Positions 1 to 7,339 of a stretch of DNA of 22,442 bases are shown here, in pieces. Within the stretch, counting starts at the first letter, position 1. Each line of letters starts with the position of its first letter. Source of the DNA: CAYGAW01 sp964347945 (GTDB lineage Bacteria > Chloroflexota > Anaerolineae > UBA7937 > B3-Chlor); assembly GCA_964347945.1 (NCBI GenBank), contig CAYGAW010000185.1:1-22442 (forward strand), read 5' to 3'. The position numbers and the translations under genes were made by a program. The notes below the pieces were generated by a model. The model had not been told where the DNA came from, searched no databases, and worked only from the letters and a program-made list of their open reading frames with translations.

Positions 1-2146
1 CTGGATTGGCCTTTTCGGACAGGCTCCAGGAGATGTAGTTCGGGCGCAGATCATCCAGATGTACGAAGGCGCTGTAATCCTCTTCCAGCCTGTCTTGAGG
101 TTCCCAGTACAAGGTGAGACGCAGGTTGTCTCCAGGCTCTACGCTCTCGGAACTCATATCATACCCAAGGAACCGTACCTCGTCTCCTACGCTCAGTTCG
201 CGTGGGTGCTGCGCTCCCAGCACCTGACCGGGAGGAGAACTCTTGCGAAACCATGTCGTGTAGTGGTCCATGAAAGCTTCTTTGAACAGCAAGAGGAGGA
301 CCAGGGCCAAGACCAGAAAGCCGGCTTGCATTAAGGGCAGGTGGTTCACCGTCGCCTGCTCGGGAGGCAGCCCCCGTCGGTCTCGCTGCCGGGCTGCCAC
401 AAGAATGGTCGTGCCGATCAAGAGAAGCAATGCCCCGCCTGACGTCACATTGGCCAGAGTCCTCACAGATGTGTCGCCAAAGCGCAAGGCAACTTCGTGC
501 GTGCCTGCCGGCACTTGAAGGGTGATGAGACCTTGGGGATAGGAAGGAGTCACCGGCACGGGCCTGCCATCGACAAAGGCTCGCCAGCCGGGGAAGTATA
601 TTGTATTGAACTGCACCGTCAGGGGTGTCGAGAATTCCACGCGATACTCGTCAGACACCACCGTGTGGCCAAGCAACACGGCTCGCGCGGATTCAGGGAG
701 ACTCCCCTCATCCAACTTCGAGATTGGGCCGGAAGAAAGATACTGGCCGACGAGAGGAGAGTCAGTGGGTTCCTCCACGACCCAAGTGGGAAGACACTCA
801 CTGGCACTCGTGGTACCCACAATCCCGGTCCTCAACTCGTGCTGCACGACGTCCTTGGGCGACAGGTCCTCTCGTCTGCTGGGAGGCCATTCTTGATACA
901 AATGCACAAAAGCTGCCCCCACGGCGAAGATCACGGACAAAGCCAAGAGGACGGTCCTGTAGCGCCGCCATCGCAGTTTCCACCACAGATGCACGCTGTT
1001 TCCTGCGAGAAAGGAACTGGCGAGCACGGCAAGGCCCAGAAACCGCCAAGGGAACTCTGTGAAAGATACGAGCGGAGCGTGTTGCCACACTGGGGTTGAA
1101 ACGGGCAGCATCATCGCGACCGAGATGACGAGTACCAGCACGAAGAAAAGTCCCTGCATCCTCTGCCACCGGGCAAGGGAGCCCACCACCAGAGCCAGGA
1201 CCCCAAGGGTTGCCAGAAACACCTGAGCAGTCCCGAGGTTCAGCAGCCAAACAGGATTGAACGATCGACCGTCGGGCACGACGGAGGGAGACAAGATCTC
1301 GGCAAGGCTGAGGAAGTGCTGGCGAAAGTCAAAGTAGTCCTCCGTCAGTCTGTCGAGATTGACCATCGGCTTCTCGACCAGTGCTGGAAGCAAGAAGAGC
1401 GCAACTAGGGCCAATGACAAGATGAGGGCCAGCACGGTGCGAGGAATGGCGCTACGCCTGCGTTGTGACCAAATGGTCCACAAGGCGAAGGAAACCAACA
1501 GAGGAAAAAAGAGCATGCCAGAAATATTGTGGCTGATCACCACTGCGCCGCACAGCAAAGAACTGGTAAGCAGATACAAAGGGTTCGCTCTGGTGATGAG
1601 CCGATAGACCGACCAGAGAGCAAGTGGCATCAAGGAGAGGGCCAGGAACTCAGCGTACACGCCTGAGACGAAGACGCCCCTGAGCATGTAGGGAGCATAG
1701 ATGTATGTCGCACCGGCCAAGACGCCCGCTTGGGCTCCCAGGTGATCCCTGACCAAGGCATACATGCCCCCGGCGCCGCACAACAGGCAGCCAATCAACA
1801 CCAACTTCAGCGACGACTCAAAACCTGGTCCTAGCAGGTGTACTGCCTCGGTTATGAGATACAGAAGTGGTGCGAAGTAGTTGAAGATGGGGTAACCGTA
1901 GCCAAAGGCCATGTCGGGTGCCCAGCGCGGATAGAAGATTCCGTCTCGCCAACTCTGGTCCACTTCCACAGTTCGCAGTAGATGCAAATGGCCGTCTGCC
2001 GTCCTCGGTAGGCCCGGCTGGGCAAGCAAGAGGACGATGAACACTGGCAACGACACCACGACCAGCAGGCCGAAGTCTAGCCGTGCCGATGGACCGCGCG
2101 CCTGCTCGCGTGCATATTGCCCCATGCGCTCAACAACGGAGATCAC
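1..2146 (-). CDS. PTPS-related / YfhO-like polytopic membrane protein, C-terminus cut by window edge
   Basis: An uninterrupted reading frame of at least 715 codons runs off the left edge. The N-terminal ~450 residues are a series of hydrophobic segments with loops such as FNYFAPLLY and YIYAPYMLRG, the pattern of the '6-pyruvoyl-tetrahydropterin synthase-related' membrane family (PF10131), a GT-C-like fold. A soluble part follows around residue 519 with YFPGWRAFVDG, as in YfhO-type proteins. At ~645 begins a beta-rich module (RFLGYDM, LTLYW, FVHLDD) also found in the two GT-C genes upstream; it is cut by the edge. I chose GTG at 2146, which has GGTGA four bases upstream; ATG at 2125 is the alternative. 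It starts 47 nt after the spermidine-synthase-like gene and is probably cotranscribed with it. Transfer of a lipid-linked sugar is plausible for the fold, but the substrate is unknown. Confidence 0.85.
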   Translation of the reverse strand, partial: MISVVERMGQYAREQARGPSARLDFGLLVVVSLPVFIVLLLAQPGLPRTADGHLHLLRTVEVDQSWRDGIFYPRWAPDMAFGYGYPIFNYFAPLLYLITEAVHLLGPGFESSLKLVLIGCLLCGAGGMYALVRDHLGAQAGVLAGATYIYAPYMLRGVFVSGVYAEFLALSLMPLALWSVYRLITRANPLYLLTSSLLCGAVVISHNISGMLFFPLLVSFALWTIWSQRRRSAIPRTVLALILSLALVALFLLPALVEKPMVNLDRLTEDYFDFRQHFLSLAEILSPSVVPDGRSFNPVWLLNLGTAQVFLATLGVLALVVGSLARWQRMQGLFFVLVLVISVAMMLPVSTPVWQHAPLVSFTEFPWRFLGLAVLASSFLAGNSVHLWWKLRWRRYRTVLLALSVIFAVGAAFVHLYQEWPPSRREDLSPKDVVQHELRTGIVGTTSASECLPTWVVEEPTDSPLVGQYLSSGPISKLDEGSLPESARAVLLGHTVVSDEYRVEFSTPLTVQFNTIYFPGWRAFVDGRPVPVTPSYPQGLITLQVPAGTHEVALRFGDTSVRTLANVTSGGALLLLIGTTILVAARQRDRRGLPPEQATVNHLPLMQAGFLVLALVLLLLFKEAFMDHYTTWFRKSSPPGQVLGAQHPRELSVGDEVRFLGYDMSSESVEPGDNLRLTLYWEPQDRLEEDYSAFVHLDDLRPNYISWSLSEKANP

Positions 2147-2193
2147 AACTTCACCCTGAAGGCTCCACCGCGTCCGGCGCCACGTGTCGCCGC

Positions 2194-4566
2194 CTATCTG
2201 GTCCCTCGACGCAAACCCAGCCAGGACAAGACATAGGCGAAAGCGGCGATGGGATAGAGAGCTCTTATGCCATAGATCAACGAGGCGTACTCGACCATAC
2301 CACCCACCACCGATCCAAGTAGGTTGGAGCCAAAAGCTACTTCGACGGTACGCATCTTCCTCAGCGAGATGGCAAAGATGATCCCTGCGAAGAACAGGGG
2401 AAGCGACATCGCGAAGCCGGATATGAGGCCTCTGAGCAGAAAGTGCTGTCCAAGAACGGTGCTCAGCGGCACCGTGTAGTTTAGCAAGAGGGAGCACAGC
2501 AACAGCACGTAGAAAGGCCTCACATCAGACGGTTTGAACCTGCTGACAAAGAGATTGGCGCCCAGGATCATCAATAGAATCGCTGAGATCACGACCGAGT
2601 TGACGATCCACGTGGAGCCAAACAGCAAGGCCGCCTCCGTGATGCTCTTCGTCTCAAGGAGGAAGAACGCGCAGCCAAGGAAGAAGAAGTGAAGATGGAC
2701 GTTGGTGGACTCCGGGAAGACCATCAGAATCACGATCACTGATAGGATCAGCAAGAGCAGCAGAACCTGCCAGTAGACGTCGGGCACCGTGTGCTCCCTC
2801 AAGTACAGGTAGGGCCAGTCATCGGTCGCTGGAGGCGCCACCCCCTTGAAGTCCAAACGCTTTTCCGCTGCCAGTACTTGCAGGCGGTGCTCTTCCGTAA
2901 GCTCTGTGGTGTCCATGCCCGGCCCGACGATGAAGGTCACACCCCCGTCATATCCGACCTCGAAAGCCACAGGATTGCTGTCAAAGACGGTGGCCAACAT
3001 GTCTCTGAGCCGAGCACCGATCCACTTCTTGGCCACGGAGAAAGTCAATGCTACCACACCTTCGTCCTTGAGATGGCTCTTCGCTTCCTCGAAGCACTCC
3101 ATGGTGTACACGAAGTTGTCCAAACGAACACTGGACATGCTCGACAGAAGCGTGTGAGAATCCAGAAATCCAAAGACGATCAAATCGTACTTGCGATCGT
3201 TTTTCTCAAAGAAGGACCGTGCGTCATCAACTATCAGATTGGTTCTCGAGGATTGATACGGCATCTCAGGGTGGAGCCTCTCTCCCAGGTCTGCGATCAA
3301 TGGGTCTATCTCCACGGCATCCACGCGCAACGCTCCGTATCTCAGAGCGCTTGCCACATCGTTTCCCGCCCCTGCACCGACGATGAGCACATCAGTAGGC
3401 TCGATGAAATCGTAGGGCAGATCGTAGGCTCGTTGGGCCGTCTCAACGTCGAAGGATAGACTACCATACCTGTCCACAAACTCGGGCGAGAGATCGAGAG
3501 CCTTCTGGTGGTAGTCGTGATTGACGACAATTCTGTGTCCCCAGATCACATCTCCCTGGTCAGCGCTCGCACCCTCCAGCATAAGCTGGTCGATGTCTAT
3601 CTTGTAGTATGGAGACCAGAGCGAGTCTCCACGGTAGAGGAATAGCAGGGTCAGGCAGACCCCAGCCACCGCCACATTGCCCCACAGCACATACCGTCGG
3701 CCTCGCAGAAACCACAGACAGAGCAACAGGGCAACGAGAAACCAGGTCAAAGGGGGCAGACTCAGAAACGCCATGGCCGAGAAGGCCCAGATTCCAAACA
3801 GACTTCCCAAGATGTTTATGGTGTACCCAGTCAGAGGGGCGAACTTGTTCATCAACCGCCCTGTCAGCTGACCGAAGGGTACGAAAATCAGCACGGTCAG
3901 GAAGAAGAAGTAGATGACGGCGCCGAAGAAAATGATTGTGCCAACCAAAGATGCGCGAATGCTCAGGTCCCAGATGAACTCTTCCTCTGCCGGGTAGCGT
4001 ATGAGATCGAATATCAATGTCCTCGTCCCAAAGGTCACCAGGCCGCACAGAAGCGCAACGAGAGGGAGGGTGGCCGGGAATAGATTTTCCCTTCTGCGCA
4101 CTAGCCCAAAGCCGATACCCAAGCCCATGAACGCAGCCAATAGAGGCAAGTTCTTGAGGTATGCGAAAAGCCGGAATTCCGCTGACAGCCATCTGATGAC
4201 CAGCATCTCGAGAAAGAGCCCCAGAAAGCTGATCAAGAAGAGGTCGATAGCTCTCCGCCTGGGGCTTTTGTCCGCATAGAAATCATCAGCCGGGTACAAG
4301 AATCGGCCGAGGATGTCGGACAGACGATCGTGGAGTCGATATGTGACAAGGCTGGCTAGCACCAGCAGGAACCCCAAAGCTATGATCACGCTCTCGAGGC
4401 GCGCCATGGGTTCCTTGACAGATTCGTCGGGCAGCCCCCGTATCCTATACTGGTCGACAGCGATGGAGTGCCGGGTTGCCACTCCAAGCAGTATCAGAAG
4501 GATGCCTGCCAGGAGCACAGCTAGGCATGGCCAGTTGTCTTTGACTGCTCTTGCAAGGGCTCTCAT
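2194..4566 (-). CDS. Membrane-embedded spermidine-synthase-like SAM-binding protein
   Basis: This 790-residue protein has hydrophobic segments on both sides of a soluble Rossmann domain. Two helices lie at ~12-30 and 58-76, a larger group at ~105-310, and a third group at ~598-785. The central domain has a SAM-type glycine motif (VLIVGAGAGNDVASAL, ~393-408), an acidic ribose-binding position (VEIDP, ~418-422), VDDAR (~446-450) and LDSHTLLSSMSSVRLDNF (~468-485). This is the layout of the membrane 'spermidine synthase-like' proteins common in environmental bacteria. True polyamine synthesis is unproven: soluble SpeE is ~280-300 residues and has no membrane part. The reaction could be aminopropyl or methyl transfer to a membrane-associated substrate. 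It lies between GT-C genes on the same strand, which suggests a role in envelope or glycolipid chemistry. No strong SD site was seen before the ATG. Confidence 0.85.
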   Translation of the reverse strand: MRALARAVKDNWPCLAVLLAGILLILLGVATRHSIAVDQYRIRGLPDESVKEPMARLESVIIALGFLLVLASLVTYRLHDRLSDILGRFLYPADDFYADKSPRRRAIDLFLISFLGLFLEMLVIRWLSAEFRLFAYLKNLPLLAAFMGLGIGFGLVRRRENLFPATLPLVALLCGLVTFGTRTLIFDLIRYPAEEEFIWDLSIRASLVGTIIFFGAVIYFFFLTVLIFVPFGQLTGRLMNKFAPLTGYTINILGSLFGIWAFSAMAFLSLPPLTWFLVALLLCLWFLRGRRYVLWGNVAVAGVCLTLLFLYRGDSLWSPYYKIDIDQLMLEGASADQGDVIWGHRIVVNHDYHQKALDLSPEFVDRYGSLSFDVETAQRAYDLPYDFIEPTDVLIVGAGAGNDVASALRYGALRVDAVEIDPLIADLGERLHPEMPYQSSRTNLIVDDARSFFEKNDRKYDLIVFGFLDSHTLLSSMSSVRLDNFVYTMECFEEAKSHLKDEGVVALTFSVAKKWIGARLRDMLATVFDSNPVAFEVGYDGGVTFIVGPGMDTTELTEEHRLQVLAAEKRLDFKGVAPPATDDWPYLYLREHTVPDVYWQVLLLLLILSVIVILMVFPESTNVHLHFFFLGCAFFLLETKSITEAALLFGSTWIVNSVVISAILLMILGANLFVSRFKPSDVRPFYVLLLCSLLLNYTVPLSTVLGQHFLLRGLISGFAMSLPLFFAGIIFAISLRKMRTVEVAFGSNLLGSVVGGMVEYASLIYGIRALYPIAAFAYVLSWLGLRRGTR

Positions 4567-4690
4567 TTCGATCTATCTCGTCAGCCTCGCAAGCCCTCAG
4601 CGCCCTCCACCCATCACGCGTGCATACCTCGTCACGCCCGCGCATCCCCAGGCATGATCTTCGATGTCCACACGCTCCAGTGACCGACCT

Positions 4691-7138
4691 CTAACCCTCA
4701 CTCTCAGACAGGACCCATACCTTGCCCACCCGGACTCTATCATCCTCCGACTCCGCGAGAGTGAGATAGGCCTGGGCCCCGGGATCGTACAGACGTGCCC
4801 ATAGGCGATGCCGGCCGACGGGGATGGAGGGATCTATGACTAGATCGAAGCGATCCCTCACAACCTGGCCCTCCGACCAGAGCGACGTGGGATACTCACC
4901 ATCAACGGGGGTTCGTAAGACCTCATGCAACTCATTTCCCGCTTGGTCAGTCACCAGCACCGAGACCAGGTAGTCCTCTCTCGGCTCGGCCAACGCCTGC
5001 CAGTAGAGGCTGATATGCACGGCATCGCCAGCACTCGCGTGTACCGGCTCCAGGTCGCAGCCCAGCAGCATCACCCTGTCGTCGAAATTGGCGTACCTCT
5101 CCCGAGGAACCTCCAACTCCTCGATGCTGGGCACAAGGGCGGCCTTCATCACAGAGAAAGGTTTGGACGTGACTGCCCTCTCAGGCAGAGGAACGTCGCC
5201 AGCCGAGGGCTCCAGACGCACTCCCGTCACCAGATCGTACATACCCATTTTTACCTCATATTCCAGCGGTGGCGCGTCTGGCGGAATGCTCAGACCAAAG
5301 GCCTGGACCACAACGTCACCTTGTATCCAGCTGGATACGGGGTACCCCAAGGTGTCGGACTGCGCCCAGACGTATTGGCGCGTGTCCACTACATGGGCGA
5401 AGAAAGCGTACAGCAAGTCTGGCCTGATGGGTTGAGATACACGCCAGTATAGGAGCAATGGCACCTCACTCCCTGCTTCGAGCGTGCTGGGCAGGTCGTA
5501 GCCCAGCAGTTCCGCTCGGTCTTCCAGATGTACGGCAAGGGGATGCTCGGGTTGCACTTCGCGGAGCCTATGCACCTCACCTCGGGAGAGCCGATAGGCG
5601 ACGAAAACCCGTTCGCCACGGGGATCTAGATACGCATCCTCTATCTGCGGATCGGCAAAGAAGCGAGCGGCCAAATCCTCGCGCAGTGGACCGGTCGCGG
5701 GAAAGATATACAGCACTCCCGAAGAGGATTTCGGAAAGACCAGCGCCTGCTGTCCATCGAACCACCTGATAGCGCGCTGCTCTCCCAGCATGAAATTCAA
5801 TACCTGCTGGTCGAGATCGGCAGCAAACGACGCAGATATACAAATCTCCTCGTCACCCGCTGATTGCCCCAGGTACCTTGCGACGGCGCTCAGATCGGCC
5901 CTGTAGATGGCGCTGACCTCACTGTTCTCCGCCCACACGGTGAAGTAGTCCCGATAGGTGAATGCAGCAGTTGAAAGGAATAGCAGCACCACGGCCGCGA
6001 GGAGAGCCCTTCTCCCGAGTGAGCCAAGACGGCGAGCCACCCAATCCCAGGCAAGATCGATGGTCAGCGCTGGTAGAATGTAGATCGCTGTCAGGGAGCC
6101 GATAGCCCTGAGGGTGGATGGGCTGTTTCGCGTGACCGCACTCGGCATGATGTTGACACCAAGCCAGACAAGCAGAAACGCGTATTCAGGCTTCCCGATG
6201 CGGATCAAGCAGATGAGCAGACCTCCGCAGAAGAGCAGAAAGGTGATGGGATCGAAAACAGGCCTGCCGGCCAAGTTGTACCGCCACTCTGGGTCCCCTC
6301 GCAGGCCGAACATACCCAGCACGCTCAGCGCATCTCTCAAGATGGGACGAGGATCGCCAGCCAACAGGAGATTGATGTGATCGCCCAGATCGCGTGCTCG
6401 CGCTGTGGAGGTTGCGGGGTGAGTGTAGAGATGATACCCCATGGGCAGAAGGATGATGAGGCTGATAACAAGAGCAAGGAGGATACCCCGCCAGCGCTGG
6501 GCAAACAGGGTTCTGCGAAAGGGCAGAAGATACAGCAAGGTGAAGAGCACGATGGTCACCGGCACCAGGAAACCGGACGTATACGTGTAGAAGCTTGCTC
6601 CCAGAGAGACCCCAGCCAGGGCAAACCAAACTATCTTGCCCCGCTTCAGGCCCAGCCAGAAGAGATAGAAGCTAGCCAAGGCCGTCAATAGAAGTGTGAT
6701 CGGCCGCAGCGCTACGCGGCTGTCGAAGATGTGCCAGAAGGAGATTGCCAGCCCTGCTGTGGTCAGCAGTGCCACCCGACGCCCGAAGAGCTCCTTGGTC
6801 AGCACATAGCTGAGCACAACGCTGAGGATGCCACTCACCAGGGAGACGAAGCGTAGCGCGAAGAAGTTGTGCCCGAACAGGGAGATGGACAGGGCAGCGA
6901 GGTAGGGGAAGAGAGCCTCCTCACCACCATTGGGGTCAAAGAAGACAGGCCACCCGCCATCGAGGACGTCCACGGCGAAATTGGCCTTGAAAATCTCGTC
7001 GTGCTGCAAGCCTGGCGGGGCAGCCTCGAAGAGAAGAGTCCTGAAGAAGGTGGCTGCCAGCACAATGACGACTACGATTGCCATTTCCCAGATGGGGGGG
7101 GATCCAGGGGCTGCCGCGAGACCCCTGATTCGCTTCAA
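4691..7138 (-). CDS. GT-C (PMT/ArnT-like) membrane glycosyltransferase with two C-terminal beta modules
   Basis: The N-terminal ~400 residues are polytopic and resemble dolichyl/polyprenyl-phosphate-sugar transferases of the PMT_2/ArnT type. The first outer loop carries the acidic motif PPGLQHDEIF, as expected for a metal- or acceptor-binding Asp/Glu, and DSRVALRP follows a later helix. Two beta-rich modules occupy ~535-665 and ~683-812 (ELLGYDL/LLLYW and MLLGCDL/SLYWQAL/YPTSLW). I chose TTG at 7138 (protein 815 aa, starting MKRIRGL) because GAGGAGG lies seven bases upstream. A GTG at 7168 in the same frame would give 825 aa but has no SD site and sits at the predicted transcript start. The TTG overlaps the stop of an 11-codon ORF as TTGA. 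It lies 201 nt downstream of the other GT-C gene and has its own promoter. Donor and acceptor are unknown. Confidence 0.85.
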   Translation of the reverse strand: MKRIRGLAAAPGSPPIWEMAIVVVIVLAATFFRTLLFEAAPPGLQHDEIFKANFAVDVLDGGWPVFFDPNGGEEALFPYLAALSISLFGHNFFALRFVSLVSGILSVVLSYVLTKELFGRRVALLTTAGLAISFWHIFDSRVALRPITLLLTALASFYLFWLGLKRGKIVWFALAGVSLGASFYTYTSGFLVPVTIVLFTLLYLLPFRRTLFAQRWRGILLALVISLIILLPMGYHLYTHPATSTARARDLGDHINLLLAGDPRPILRDALSVLGMFGLRGDPEWRYNLAGRPVFDPITFLLFCGGLLICLIRIGKPEYAFLLVWLGVNIMPSAVTRNSPSTLRAIGSLTAIYILPALTIDLAWDWVARRLGSLGRRALLAAVVLLFLSTAAFTYRDYFTVWAENSEVSAIYRADLSAVARYLGQSAGDEEICISASFAADLDQQVLNFMLGEQRAIRWFDGQQALVFPKSSSGVLYIFPATGPLREDLAARFFADPQIEDAYLDPRGERVFVAYRLSRGEVHRLREVQPEHPLAVHLEDRAELLGYDLPSTLEAGSEVPLLLYWRVSQPIRPDLLYAFFAHVVDTRQYVWAQSDTLGYPVSSWIQGDVVVQAFGLSIPPDAPPLEYEVKMGMYDLVTGVRLEPSAGDVPLPERAVTSKPFSVMKAALVPSIEELEVPRERYANFDDRVMLLGCDLEPVHASAGDAVHISLYWQALAEPREDYLVSVLVTDQAGNELHEVLRTPVDGEYPTSLWSEGQVVRDRFDLVIDPSIPVGRHRLWARLYDPGAQAYLTLAESEDDRVRVGKVWVLSESEG

Positions 7139-7170
7139 GATGTTTCCTCCTCGATGCCCGTCAGCCACAT
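7137..7170 (-). CDS. Putative 11-codon leader ORF (MWLTGIEEETS) overlapping the start of the GT-C gene
   Basis: An ATG at 7170 opens an 11-codon frame ending in TGA, whose first two bases are the last two of the TTG start codon of the 815-aa GT-C gene (TTGA overlap). The ATG lies seven bases after a TATAAT box, exactly where transcription is expected to start, so the message would be leaderless. The SD site of the big gene lies inside this small ORF, so a ribosome leaving the short peptide could reinitiate at the TTG. The geometry is seen directly; translation of the peptide is inference. The same bases could instead be an unused coincidence. Confidence 0.4.
7146..7152 (-). promoter_or_regulatory. 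Shine-Dalgarno site that decides the TTG start
   Basis: GAGGAGG lies seven bases before the TTG at 7138. No comparable site precedes the in-frame GTG at 7168, so this site is the main reason for choosing the shorter protein. Confidence 0.75.
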
Positions 7171-7176
7171 AGACTC

Positions 7177-7205
7177 ATTATAGCCGTCCGCCAAGTGTGG
7201 TGCAA
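7177..7205 (-). promoter_or_regulatory. Promoter of the 815-aa GT-C gene
   Basis: A perfect TATAAT (7177-7182) is preceded, after 17 bases, by a weak -35 element TTGCAC (7200-7205). The predicted transcription start is at about 7170, the A of the ATG of the 11-codon ORF. The promoter sits in the 201-nt space after the preceding GT-C gene, so this gene can be transcribed on its own. Confidence 0.6.
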
Positions 7206-7339
7206 TGCAACACGAGCACTGGCTCAATGGCTGCGTACCAGGGACCACGAAGGTTGGGCGATCAGTCTCGCGTGGGACGACTCGAGGCCGTTGTAGGCCC
7301 AGCACATGCCAAGAGCTGGACTGCGATGGTGACCACGCA

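Noticed and set aside
497..1099. 200-aa plus-strand reading frame
   Set aside because: It is antisense to the long PTPS-related/YfhO-like frame, which is uninterrupted and has family motifs.
2791..3459. 222-aa plus-strand reading frame
   Set aside because: It lies antisense to the SAM domain of the spermidine-synthase-like gene; no motif, promoter or SD site was seen.
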